Shown: positions 32,366-63,019 of the stretch, piece after piece
Layout: each line of letters starts with the position of its first letter
How positions within the stretch are numbered: the first letter of the stretch is position 1
Source: Cepaea nemoralis
Lineage: Eukaryota > Mollusca > Gastropoda > Stylommatophora > Helicidae
Assembly (NCBI GenBank): GCA_014155875.1
Contig: JACEFZ010026854.1
Span: forward strand, 62,001 to 126,000
Reading direction: 5' to 3'
Length of the DNA: 64,000 bases
Position numbers and translations under genes: made by a program
The notes under the pieces: generated by a model
The model's database searches: none
Told to the model about the DNA's origin: nothing
What the model saw: the letters and a program-made list of their open reading frames with translations, nothing else

Positions 32366-35300
32366 TCATCATGCGCCATGCCGATAAGCGTGGTCGGTCA
32401 TGATTCGCCATCTCACCTTATTATCAGAGTCGTGGATCATCGCAGTATTATAATCTCTACCATACCACGTGGTCAAGCCATCCATGTATTTGCATCTCTG
32501 CCTTCCCCTTGTTCTCTTCCTCTCGATCTTGCCAGTTTTCATCAAATTTTCAAATTTATTTCTTCTCATAACGTGACTAAAAAATTGCGACTGTCACGTC
32601 TAATGTATCTTATCAGTGTACAATTTTAATTTGTTTCTTATAGGATTTGGTCACTGGACATTTTTGTGGTCTACCCGTGGTATTCTTTGAATTTTTCTTA
32701 GAAACCACGTTTCCACAGCCATCAGATGTTTTTCAGCTTGTCTGCTCATTGTCCAGGCTTCACATTCAAACAAAAGTACAGGTTCTATGTAGCACCTCAA
32801 CAATCCTTTTCTCGTTGCACCTGACATTTTGTTTTATTGGTCAGTATATTATTCATCTTGCAAAAGGCTACCTTCGCCTTGGCGATTCTTGTTCTAGTCT
32901 CTTCGAGACATCTCCAATCATATGGTATGACTGTTCCGAGATAATTGTACTGATTAACCTGTCTAAGAATATTCCCATTCACTTGTATATTACATTTTGG
33001 TAGCTCCTTCTTCCTAGTGACGACCATAATACGTGTCTTCTTACAATTTAATTCTATCCCTAGTTGTTCACTGTGTGCAACAACCGTATCTACTAAATGT
33101 TGCAGATCCTGTTTATTTTCCGCAATCAATACTGTATCATCTGCGTATCTAATGTTATTGATGTTATTTTACCAATGATGATTCCTGTCATATCTTATAC
33201 ATTTCTGAAAATATTGTCACTGTATAGGGAAACAGATCTGGAGACATTGAACATCACTGTCTCACACCTGTTTTAACAGGTTGATAGTGGCCCACTTCTT
33301 TATCAATCTTTATGTGATCTTCTTGTTTTCAATGTGTGACAAATTTGATAGTTGACAGAGGACCTAGTTAGTAGTGTTCTCTGGAGATATATCTTGGATA
33401 ATAAATATACAAGATAAAGGATATGATTTAGCACGTTTTGTCTAGAGGTCACTCAAATGAGCTAATCATTCCCGCAATAGCCTTTTTGGAGAACCACTTT
33501 TCTTTGGCTCAAACCCCCACTGTGAGACCACTATGTATCTACACAGAAATTTATAAACGAAGTAAAAGTTCCCTCAAGACCAAAAGGAGATCTGGACTAT
33601 TCGCCCCTGTACAACTGAGGATCCATCTCTCTCATTATAATGTTGCCAGTGTGCTATTCGTCCGTCACATTAGATCTACCTTTCTTTATTTTGTCAGTGT
33701 GACCTATATCAGGTTGTCCCATTTCTTTGGGATTGTAGGACTCAATTATTTGTAGACAAACTCAACAATAACTGTACATTACATCTGTTGGACAAGACAT
33801 CTACATGACAGTTTCTTGACAAAAGTGGGACATACATTCACAAGGAATTGTGTACACCAGCCATTGTACAAGACTTACATCATAAGAGATACTTGACAAC
33901 ATCTATACAAGACTTTTCACAATATGTATAATCAACCACAGCACTTAAGACAGTCACCAGAGACAAAACTTGACAGCAACTGTACAAGACATTCTCTTGA
34001 GACATGTACTTAAAACACTGATTCATTAAATACACAATTTATTGAGTTGATGGTGAGTCGAGTGATGACCATTGTCTCATCTCCTGTCATGTCAACACTT
34101 CAATTATTCGCATAGAAAATGCATAAAAAATATGTCACACATGCATGTAGAGAAACAAGATACACCACCTCCCCTTTACTCCACCAACTAATAACTAAAC
34201 TCTCCTCCACCACTCCTCTCTAATTACCACTACACCATTGACTTTTATCCTTTCCTCTACTGTTAATGAGGGAAAACCAAGATAAGCCATAACCTGGGCA
34301 AGCATAGGGACCTTCTGCTCCACTGGTCTGTTTAATCCTTTTAGCACCTATGATGGTGTTGGACAGCTCAGGTTGCAGTTCTCCCCATGATGATTTTCCA
34401 AGTCAGACTAATTATCCCCTACTGTCACAGTTTGAAGAAACGCCACAGCCTTGTCTTTCACTGGTGAGTTGACTGTTTATGAAGTTGAGACTTAGGGATG
34501 TTGTTCTACTTTTCCTGTAGAGGAAGATCTAAGATACAAATATGTCCCAGTCTTCTTCCTTCTCCTCAGTCTATCTCACGTACTTTACAAGTCTTCATTC
34601 TGAAAACACTGTGTGAGCACCAGGCTGGAGATTAACTAAGATAAGTCCTAGCTAAACAATCCATTGTCCCAGTCATTTCACCAGACGTCTTGAATGAGGT
34701 TCACCACCATAGACTTGTTGTTTAGTTCTCAGATGACATTTGATTGACTCAAAGATCACTGTCCAGTTCACCACATTTGTAGTGCTTCAGATTGTGTTAT
34801 GCTCCCATTTGTGCATTCAGCTGTTGAGAGCTGAGAGAAAATTCTTCTTTGATTTTCCTGCATTTTGATAGGGAGTCACTTCTGGATCTAGGACTTCTGT
34901 TTAGTTGTCCCAGATGATATATGAAAGCCTCTCCTCCATCCTCCTGTTCTCTGTCAATATACAAAATGGCACAACATCTCTTTACATTTGTTAAAAGATG
35001 ATGTTATCATACATTAGCATACACAGATGGAGATGGGGAGGTTAGGGTGGGTGTTGTCCAAGTACACCTTTCCCAGTTGATGATGTAGTGAATTTCACTG
35101 TGATGTACTGTGGTAATCACAAGACTATATGCTGAGACAGGGTAGCTTAACACAATTACAAGCATTTATGTGGTCTAAGTTCCACCATGTTTGAACCACA
35201 GTAGACCTGGGCACAAGGAGGACCAGACACAGTACAGCAATCATTGTGACATAGCAACATGGGACAGGCATTGTGAAGGGAAATGGAAAATAGGCATTTA

Positions 35301-38300
35301 CAACTGCAATATGCAATATGTATTAACTAATGGCATTTACCCAATTAGCAGACCAGACATCCATTCCTATGGCTGTGATGTTGGTGCATGAATGTCCTAT
35401 TCCATATACACTCACTCAGCAATGCCAGACCTCACCCCTTTTCTCAGACAGACCTGACTCACAGGTACATCATCTTTATCATCATCATGTGCTCTTTCCC
35501 CACTGAGTAATTTTCATGTCTACTACAGTAGGTAACAGAAGCTCGATTGCATAGCAATGGTTCTCATATGCACCAAAGCACATATGTGGAAAACATGTTT
35601 AGTCCTTGTAAGTTTGCATGAGCCATACATTATATTCAGCCAACTGAGACACAGGTTCACACACCTATGGTTCTCTTAGGAACTAGTTTATATGAACCAT
35701 CCAACAGTAGAGGTAATAGTGTAATACTTCAGGGAGAAATGGTATTAATTCTCCTGAGCATAATGTAGCCACCAGGCATCACATGGACTTAGCAATTCTG
35801 GCGTGCCACACACAACCTGTTTACATATGGATATTGAAGCATCTTTCCTTCCACTAGATGTGAGAGGCTATTTATTAAATCACCAACTCACTCACTCCAA
35901 CATTCTCAGCGTTTTACCAAGGAACTTGTACATGTTTACATCACTCATTCCAATTCAGACTGCCATATGTTAACTCACGAGAGCAAAGGTACAGTTGATT
36001 TAAGAATGAGTCATCCTAGGCATGAAGAATGCACAAGGGGTTTGGGTTTGCAAATTTGCATGAGTGTACTATACATTCATCAAGCATACGCACCCATTCA
36101 CAACAAGGGATTGATATGCACTTGGAGTATACAGCGTAGAAAGACCTGTCAAGGTTGAAGAAGCAATATTCAGAATACTGGCGCACAGAAGTTCTGTTTT
36201 TTACTTTCACATTTTATTCATAAAATACTCATACATTCTTCTCTTTCGTTCACTAGGCACACTACAACATTAAAGTATGTTTTAAAGTGGTACCTGTTGT
36301 CCAGAGAACAATATATTATTGAATCTTTTAGGGCATTTTTGTCAACACATCACAAAATAGCTACCGCTCCGGTTGGAATCTTGGCTCGAACTGCCAAATT
36401 TTCAAAGGTGGCCTAGCAAACAGCGTGGGCTCATTACTTATTAGCCAATGAAAAAGCAAGCGCATACCGCTGCCCTCCCCCATCTCGTCCTGGAACATTC
36501 GATCTAAAAATAGCCCTTCTATCTGGGATGGTCCCCGTTCAGACTTAAAGTATCCTTATGAATGTGTCGGGCGGGAATGGGGTTTTTCTGATCCAACATG
36601 TTACACAATGTATGTTTTTTTTTTTTTACAAGTCTAAGGTCTTTCCCATCAATTTGCAGATCCGCAAGCATCTTAATCATGCTGACATGTCTTATTTTAT
36701 CAAAACCATTTGTGTAGTCAATAAAGCAAAGATTATGGCGTTGTTTACTGCATTATAACGTTCAATTAATGTTCTCAGTATATACACAGCATTTACTGTA
36801 CCCTTGCTTTCTACAAACCCACATCGTTCCTCTCCTTTTTAGGGTTGTATTTTCTTTCTAACTCTTTGATGACAATTGCTAGAAAAATCTTCGTGGTGTG
36901 GCTAATTATACTAACTATTCGATGCTGATCACATTCCAAGGCTCCTGATTTCTTTAGGATTGCAATAAATACAGAATTACATAATTCCGGAGGTACATCT
37001 TCAGTATCATATATTGTATTTAGCAGTCTGGTGGCTTGGTCTATTCCATATTCTTCTAAGGCATTGATAATTTCTGTTGTGATGTCGGAACCGGGAGTCT
37101 TGCCTGTTTTTATTTAATTAAAAACATTCTTAACCTCCATCTTCAAAATAGATGGCCCTTCATTATTATCCCGAATATTATATTGTTCTCTGGTATCACC
37201 ATAAAGATCTTTCCCACACTTTGACTATATATGTTAAGTCTGATCTCTTTCTAGTAAGCTTTTGCCATCTTTTGTTTTTAGGCAGCCTGTTGCTGTACGC
37301 GTTCTTTTATTAGTAAAGTCGTGAATTCTTTTGTGCATTAATTTGGAACTGTTACTGTTGTGTTATTTTTCAATTTCTATGCAATTTTACTCTAGCCATG
37401 TTTCTTTTGCCTCTTTATATAATGTTCTGACTTTTCCTATGAATCTCTTCATATTTGTCAGGATTATTTTTTCTGTGACTTCTTGTTTCCATTAGTCGTA
37501 AAATGTCTTCTGTCATCCATCTTTTTAATTTTGGAATAGTTTCTTCTGCAGCCAAACTGATAGAAGTCTTCGACATTTCCCATTGATCATCCAGATCTTG
37601 AAATAGGATCTCTAGATCAGACAATATATCATATCTGTTCTTTACTTCTATGTTGAATTTGTCTCGTATTTCCTTGTCATAATATTTAATGTTTTCTGGT
37701 GTATATTTGACTTTCTTTAACGTTACCCTAAATGTGCCTTTACGTAATCTATGATCACTGTAACAGTCTGCATTTGGAACTGTTTTTACGATTGTTAACG
37801 CATTTCGAAACTTATTCCAATCGCGACGTAATCAATCTGGCTTCTAATACTGCTGTCAGATCTCCTCCACGTTCATAACCTTCTATGATGTTGCATAAAC
37901 CAGGTGTTTCCAACAATTATTTCCTGCTCTTTTGCCAATTCTACAGGTCTGTATCCTCTTTCGTTTCGTTCTCCCAAACCTTGTCTGCGTTCATTGCACC
38001 CATCGCCTTGATGTCATAATTTCTCTTTGAAGTGACCCATTATGATAGTTACTTCTAATTTGTGTGTGTGTGTGTGTGTGTGCATTTCTTCAAAGCATTT
38101 TCCATGTCATTATACAATTTCTCTATAATATCTTCACAGCTTTCTCCTGTTGGGGCATATATTTGAATGACATTTATGTTAATAGGTGTGCCGATTATTT
38201 TCACCAATAGAACCCTGTCTGACATTGCCCAATATCCTTTAATAGATGTTGATGTTTGCAGATTTAAGATAATTGCTACACCTCTTTGTCTTTTTTCTCC

Positions 38301-38475
38301 CCCATAATAAATAATCTCAAAATTCTCCATTGTCTCAAACCCTGTTCCTTTCTATTTCGTCTCACACGCTCCAAATATATTAATATTTTCTCTTCCCATT
38401 TCCTGTTTGATGTTATCCAATTTTCCGTCGTCGCTTAAACTTCGAACATTCCATGTCGTTAATTTCTATGCTTTT
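32366..38475 (-). pseudogene. Near-complete L-ERT LINE (endonuclease to C-terminus), split by LTR-like insert
   Basis: Minus strand from about 38475: LTTWNVRSLSDDGKLDNI (endonuclease start), RGVAIILNL, VIQIYAPTGESCEDIIEKLY (about 38180), the linker MTEDILRLMETRSHRKN (about 37500), AIPKKSGALEC region (about 36940), GFVESKGTVNAVYI, and palm relic near 36710. The 33335-36605 insert follows, then RYADDTVLIAENKQDLQHL (about 33130), ELNCKKTRIMVVTRKKELP, YNYLGTVIPYDWRCLEETRT, and C-terminus GKIERKRTRGRQRCKYMDG (about 32520). Many frameshifts; a (GT)n tract sits at 38062-38080. Confidence 0.85.
33335..36605 (-). mobile_element. LTR-like insertion, 3271 bp, TGTRACA termini, 5-bp TSD
   Basis: CAATG occurs at 33330-33334 and 36606-36610, directly flanking an insert that starts TGTGACAAAT and ends AACATGTTACA. 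The interrupted L-ERT sequence is collinear when the insert and one CAATG are disregarded. Termini of the TG...CA type with a 5-bp TSD fit a long solo LTR. The two ends are not direct repeats and no gag/pol coding was recognised. A TIR transposon with short inverted ends is the alternative. Nothing else inside could be assigned. Confidence 0.6.
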
Positions 38476-39099
38476 CGTCTTTTCTTGTGAAGTTCTGTGT
38501 GTGATTAGACGAATCATAATAACTAGGCAGCTTTAAAGAAGGGAGTTTACCGTTGCTTTCCTTCTAGGCAATGACCATACTGGCTGAAGACCGTTGCCAT
38601 TGTCCCATTAAAGAGATCGTCTGCCTATAGTCGCGAAACTTGAGACCATAACCAACAACTATTGTCATATTGGTACTTCATTTGACTGCATATTCCAGTG
38701 AGCGTAAAGCAACATGCGGTAATGATGATTTTACAATACATACAAATGAATAATATAGCACATAGGCCTACACTGTCTGTGGGTAATATGTACAGGTTAG
38801 AGGAGACACATTACGTTTCTTATGTCACAGTAAGCGGTAAGTACAATGCATAGTTATTTGAACACAGCTTTAGGGGAGTTGTGTAACTCTCCGATGTGAA
38901 GAGGTAGAGTTACACCGATGATGTCAAATGAACGACCACTTACTAATAGCTTTGTGTATTCTGTAGTTAACAGACGTTTTTACAAGACATATATATGAAT
39001 ATATATGTTCACTACCCCTAGTTATCAGTATTGAGTTATGTTGGATATTTCAATATCTATCTCTGCAATTAAACTACCAGTGTGCAGTTATGTAGACCG
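38476..39099. other. No gene recognised
   Basis: Spacer upstream of the L-ERT endonuclease. May include its 5' UTR and a weak SINE-core-like TTGCTTTCCTTCTAGGCAAT near 38553. Confidence 0.35.
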
Positions 39100-39109
39100 G
39101 TAGCCCTGT

Positions 39110-39663
39110 TAGTTAGTTAGTCGCGGTTCCATCTTCACTGCAACGTGTCGTCGCCATTATGCTCCGTTTCTGTGCCAGTGAAAATCACATAAAATGCTCC
39201 TCACTTCCCGATGTGAAAAGTGGAACGGATAGGTGTCTCAGCAAGCCAACAGCCCGCACAGGTACAATGTGCATAATGCCGCCGCCTGAATGTCAACACA
39301 AAAGTCCTCCACAAAATACACAGTTAATCGTCGATGGAATCGGACAGTCACCAGAAAGACTTCATTGACCAGGGATTTGATCCCACATGGCGCAATCTCT
39401 TTCCGCAGGGCGACCCGCCGAAAGCGCCGAACAAATCACGAACTCCGTAACTCCAGCGACGACTCTCAGAAGTCTCCTGAAAAATGCACTCGTAAACCGA
39501 AAATGCAAACGAGTCAATTCACCGACAGTCGGCCGCCATTGTTCTGAACATACAGTTCACTGTACAAACAACAGCAGACAGATGTAAAAGTATTCCACGC
39601 GAATTTCACAGCTCACAGTGTCGCGCCACGCACTCACTGAGTAGCAGGGTGACGGAATCACTA
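39110..39663 (-). mobile_element. SINE-C copy ((ACTA)n-tailed, shares core with SINE-A)
   Basis: Antisense: (TTAG)n tail at 39108-39120, then sequence collinear with 51990-52552. Contains the block GACTTCTGAGAGTCGTCGCT, GGAGTTACGGAGTTCGTG, CGCCATGTGGGATCAAA shared with SINE-A. Flanks GTAGCCCTGT (39100-39109) and GTAGCTCTGT (39664-39673) look like a 10-bp duplication with one mismatch. No tRNA head visible; no ORF. Confidence 0.75.
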
Positions 39664-39673
39664 GTAGCTCTGT

Positions 39674-40675
39674 CGTTATGGAAACACCTGGACGATTTGA
39701 CCTCCTGGTTTTATCGGAGAAGAACTCACACCTGATCCAAAACTAATGAGGTGGCTAACTAGAGAGAACTAATTGTAAGGTGGACAGAAGAGATATGGTA
39801 ATATGCCTTAATCAAATGTTGTAAGGCTGGATCGTGGACGCATGGGCTACGTCTAAAGAAGCAAATGAATAGGGGTAATCATTGTGTAAGAATACTGTCA
39901 CATTTATAAGGATAGGCTTAGAGCCGTTTGACTAAATAGCACTCTCTAATGGGAAACAACTAGTAAGATTAGTCTAGGATATTGTGCAAGGGAGCTCACT
40001 GATGTAATATTTTTAAAGAACAGAAATTTCAGCAACTTGTGTACCTGTATGCAACACAACAAATACATTAATAACTATCGATACGTACTCGGTGAAGACA
40101 CGTGAAATAAATAGACAGAACGTGAAACAGCCAACACAAGCAGGACTGAAAGCTGTAAAAATGCAGAAATTTCACACCAGCCACATTTTAATTCCGATAC
40201 ATTGTCTTGTAGATCTTTCTACATCCCCAATGAACACACATTAATAACTGAACTGGTCTCCTTTGCAAGCGAGGACATTAGTGTGGACATTTTTGTTATC
40301 GTCTTATTGCTGTCTATAACTGACACAAGCACTTGGTTTTTGAAGCAGAAAGAAGTAAACGTCGGAATGTCTGTAATATACTTATGATGTAGTTTATTAG
40401 TTCTCCTCATTAGAGTATTTATCCTATGTGCACAATACACACAAATTAAGAGCGGTCTGCTCAATGATGATTCTAATCTCCCTTGTTTCTCAGCTGATAT
40501 GTGTCGTTTCTGTTGCTGTTTTAATAGAGGACTTTTGGCGACTCACTGCAGCAGAAATTTAATTTGAGTATGGTGCTTGATCATGATGGGTGTTGTAAAG
40601 ATAGCGACAGTATATAACGGTGAGTGGCAGCCTTGTCTTACGTCAACCTACAGATTTAAATATTCCACTCAGTGA
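39674..40675. other. No gene recognised
   Basis: Short ORFs around 40202-40464 show no recognisable domain. AT-rich, non-repetitive to the eye. Confidence 0.4.
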
Positions 40676-40882
40676 ATGAACGAACGAACGATTGAACTTT
40701 ATTTTCAAAGGGCCACAAATTGGGTTCGCAGGCCCGTCTTATATTCAGCCCTATCAATCACTCATCTTTCGTTCATCAATTATGCATGTTACATTGCCAT
40801 AGGAAAAAAAAAACATTGTCAAGTGGATTTTGTAAAGATAAACAATGAATATTAACATGTTATGCGACAGGTAAGACACACG
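40676..40882 (-). mobile_element. GTTC-family repeat copy
   Basis: GAATGAACGAACGAACGATT, GAACTTTATTTTCAAAGGGC, GCAGGCCCGTCTTATATTCA through AACATGTTATGCGACAGG: the full conserved block in antisense, followed by CA-rich sequence. Confidence 0.8.
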
Positions 40883-41102
40883 CACACAACCTCTCACACA
40901 CAAACTCATTCATACCTGCATACATGCTTACATCATTTGCACAAACTCACAATTATGCACAAACTCTATAACACACAAATGCACTCTCTCTCGCATACAC
41001 ATACACACCCAAACATACATACATACACAACAATACACGCACACATACATACATACCTACACACATACACACGTATACACACATACACACGTACAATTGT
41101 GG
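40883..41102. repeat. CA/ATAC-rich tract
   Basis: Degenerate CACACA and CATACATACA sequence. Its first bases are repeated at 41365. Confidence 0.9.
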
Positions 41103-41343
41103 TGTACGCGTTCTTTTATTAGTAAAGTCGTGAATTCTTTTGTGCATTAATTTGGAACTGTTACTGTTGTGTTGTTTTTCAATTTCTATGCAATTTTACT
41201 CGAGCCATGCTTCTTTTGCCTCTTTAAATAATGTTCTGACTTTTCTATGAATCTCTTCATATTTGTCAGGATTATTTTTGCTGTGACTTCTTGTTTCCAT
41301 TAGTCGTAAAATTTCGTCTGTCATCCATCTCTTTAACTTGGAA
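41103..41343 (-). pseudogene. L-ERT linker fragment between duplicated CA-rich blocks
   Basis: Very similar to 37294-37525 (minus strand MTDEILRLMETRSHSKNNPD, KYEEIHRKVRTLFKEAKEAW). Bounded on both sides by ACATGTTATGCGACAGGTAA-type sequence (40856 and 41343). Confidence 0.8.
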
Positions 41344-41815
41344 CATGTTATGCGACAGGTAAGACACACGCACACAACCTCACACACACACACACACAAA
41401 CACACACTCATTCATACCTGCATACCACATACGCGCACATACACACCCACATACACTCATACACACATACAAACACATATACGCATAAACACATACACAA
41501 AAATAGACATACGTGCACACACACATACACATACATCTACACACATGCACATACACGCATACATTTACACATATACACACATATACACATACACACATAT
41601 ATACATACACACACAAAGCTCAAACATAAACACACGCAAACACATACCCACACCAATACACACATGCACACGCGTACAGACAAATACACACATCCTCACA
41701 CATACACACATACATATAAACACACACATGCACGCATATATACACATACACACATATACACGCATACACACAAACATACATACATACAAACACACGTATA
41801 TACAAACACACGTAC
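41344..41815. repeat. CA/ATAC-rich tract
   Basis: Degenerate ACACATAC repeats. Confidence 0.92.
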
Positions 41816-41956
41816 ACTGATAGACACTCTTACACACAGATACACATACATACATACATACATACATACATACATACATACATACATACATACATACATA
41901 AATACATACATACATACATACATACATACATACATACATACATACATACATACACA
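41816..41956. repeat. (TACA)n microsatellite
   Basis: Nearly pure tetranucleotide. Confidence 0.96.
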
Positions 41957-42317
41957 CACGGGAGATAAAACGCTAAACAGTAGCTTCCCGTGCTAAGGTG
42001 GGGGTAGGAGGATGGGTTGGTTTATTCTGGCAGCATGTGTGATTCTTGAGAGGCAGGAGTTCTGGGTTCAGATGTCAGCAGACGTTTACGAGGTGAAATG
42101 GGGGAGTTTCGGTTGGCCTGGGTTGGCTTTGGTTCTTCAGAAATCAATGTTTTCGCGTGTGTATATTGGTCAGGTTTTGTGCCCTTTCTGGGTATGTGAT
42201 GTTTTTTCCAAGCAGACTACTACCTAATGTGGATGTTTGTATTTGGTCTCTGTACAATCGTTTCTTTGGTGCACCTGTCTGTGATGTGAAGAAGGGTGTG
42301 TTGTTGATTAAGTGTAC
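41957..42317. other. No gene recognised
   Basis: GAGTTCTGGGTTCAGAT near 42056 resembles a B box but no A box or tRNA fold is evident. Confidence 0.3.
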
Positions 42318-42425
42318 ATTATCTTCTTCTTCTTCAGCTTTCCGAGCCATTGAGGTTCTTTGCTGCAAATACAATCCGTCTCCATTCGTCTCTCTGGTGG
42401 ACCTTATACCGATTGAAAAAATGTC
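42318..42425 (-). pseudogene. LINE C-terminal remnant with (GAA)n tail
   Basis: Minus strand reads RDEWRRIVFAAKNLNGSE, resembling the last residues of endonuclease-RT ORF2s, followed by GAAGAAGAAG. Confidence 0.35.
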
Positions 42426-42488
42426 TCTAGGATGTTATTGTTTACGTCGGCCAATCGATGTTGAGAGTCATAGCTTGGTGGTATGATG

Positions 42489-42491
42489 GAT

Positions 42492-42561
<70 letters not shown>

Positions 42562-42590
42562 TAGACAGACAGACAGACTAGATAGACAGA
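42489..42590. repeat. (ACAG)n microsatellite
   Basis: GACA repeats with a few interruptions. Confidence 0.96.
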
Positions 42591-42594
42591 CTAG

Positions 42595-42596
42595 AC

Positions 42597-42674
<78 letters not shown>
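42595..42674. repeat. (GATA)n microsatellite
   Basis: About 19 GATA units. Confidence 0.96.
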
Positions 42675-42676
<2 letters not shown>

Positions 42677-42768
42677 TTGTCAAGTATATAGGCAGGCATG
42701 CCGACAGCCTGCCGGGCAGGTATGTCGACAAAACATACTACACCATGGAGTATTTATCTATTTTTACT

Positions 42769-42773
42769 GACTC

Positions 42774-42868
<95 letters not shown>

Positions 42869-42915
42869 GTCTCTCTGTCTGTCTCTCTGTCTGTCTGTCT
42901 GTCTGTCTGTCTGTC
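42769..42915. repeat. (TGTC)n microsatellite
   Basis: TGTC units with TCTC interruptions near the end. Reverse complement of the (ACAG)n tract 180 bp to the left, so the pair could form a long hairpin. Confidence 0.96.
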
Positions 42916-43340
42916 ACTTTCTCTCACTCTGTCTCCAATGTCTCACTATCCTTGCCCACATCTTGATTGCGTATTGGGTATCTAGCAAACACAGCAAGGT
43001 GTCCCTGTTCACCCCATGAAGCGTTGTGTGTATGTGGTGTTATCTATAGACTACTCTTTGGGTGATTTGGTCAATACCAGGACTGATGCATTATATGTAC
43101 AGTCTCTAAACTTGACATTAATGATGTAGAAGTATGGATTCCTTGCTCATGTTGATTTTATGTGCACACCTACCCACACGTCAGGTACAACGACTGTATA
43201 CTCCTTAGTCATCTTCGCAATCGGAAGTGTTATAAACAATAGCCGCAACTATAATCTGTTGACTGACGTGACACCTAGTGAATTTTAATAGCGCCAGTAG
43301 TTTAGAAACAGTAAATTTACTGTATACGGGCAGACAGATT
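42916..43340. other. Upstream flank of the peroxidase gene
   Basis: No repeat or coding recognised. Confidence 0.4.
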
Positions 43341-43461
43341 GTGTAGACTATTGAGTATATTAAGTATCACATATGCTGCTGCGCTTGCTGGAAGATAAAG
43401 ATCTACAGGTTACGAACAAGGCAGTTACAAGAGAAAACTCGCCACAGTACAGGGGTTTTCA
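43341..43461 (+). promoter_or_regulatory. Possible promoter/5' leader of the peroxidase gene
   Basis: This 120-bp stretch before the candidate start codon is free of recognisable transposon sequence. It contains a TATA-like TATATT at 43356-43361, about 100 bp upstream of the ATG. Nothing else recognisable was seen. The assignment depends entirely on exon 1 being correct. Confidence 0.2.
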
Positions 43462-62007
<18,546 letters not shown>

Positions 62008-62520
62008 GTAAGAGTCTGTTCAGTGTTAGTGGTATAAGTGCTCTTGTGCGTGTCGTGTGTTTGCCTCTGTAGGTGTTAACGACTATATTATTTACAAAAT
62101 AAGAACAACACGGGTCTGTGATAACGCCATCTCATGTTGTAGGGCTGAGAGCAAGGAGATATAGGTGGTCAGTCTTTCCCTCAATTTGACAAGACACGAG
62201 CAGGCGTCCGACCACGTCCGACCATGTTGGTGAAATTACCAACGGAGTTCGCTATAAACATGTGCCGAATATATTATCACTTGAATATAATTGAACATGT
62301 TTAAATCGAACACAGCCACAGCATGATAACACGAGCTCGGCAGCTACTGAGCTGTAGAATGAAAAGACGATGAAAGGAGTAGCTGGACATGACAGCATAC
62401 AAATCAGCTGGTTCTGGAAGATATCGAAGAAAATATAAACATGTTAACATATATTATAATGTATGTATTCTATCTTCACTGAGCATAATTTGTGTCATTG
62501 AGGGCTACTGTTACGCATAA
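62008..62520. other. Downstream intron sequence, no feature
   Basis: Follows the GTAAGA donor. No further peroxidase exon seen. Confidence 0.4.
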
Positions 62521-62524
62521 TATG

Positions 62525-62920
62525 AGACAGGCAGGTGTATTATTAAACTTGACCTGAGATACGGTTTACTATTAAACGGAGGTCTATTATTAAACTAATA
62601 TATGACACGGAGGTCTACTATTAAACATAATGTTTAGTTTAGTTTAGTTTAAACGACGGATCACCATTAGGGCACACCGGTGTAACTCATAAGTGCTCCG
62701 TTCTACTCCTAACTCAGGCCTGAGTCCGGAGAATCTCAGCTCACTGCACGAACTCCTTTGGGTAGATTTTTAATTCGAAATTTTGCCCGGGCAGTGCCGT
62801 TAAACTACACTTTTTCGATTTCCAGCTGTCAAGGGATTTTTTTACGTTCGCAACAAGACACACGGGCGTCATAAACACACTGTATGACACGGAGATGTAC
62901 TATTAAACATAATGTATAAC
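62525..62920 (-). mobile_element. Retroposon with (CTAAA)n tail inside a 32-bp tandem repeat
   Basis: Repeat units (TATGACACGGAGGTCTACTA, TTAAACATAATG) occur on both sides. The insert at about 62632-62880 has (TTTAG)n at its left end, an AACGACGGATCACCATTAGG block and the palindrome TCAGGCCTGA. Polarity is inferred from the tail. Confidence 0.55.
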
Positions 62921-63019
62921 AACAACACCATGCTTACATTCAGTTCTCCGATTGCTTGCATATTTCTCGTGTCTTGTTGAATAAGTATAACATTTGACAG
63001 TTCTAATTGTTAGTGCCTA

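Noticed and set aside
33335..36605. LTR retrotransposon with two LTRs
   Set aside because: The two ends are not direct repeats and no gag or pol motif was found; kept only as an LTR-like insertion.
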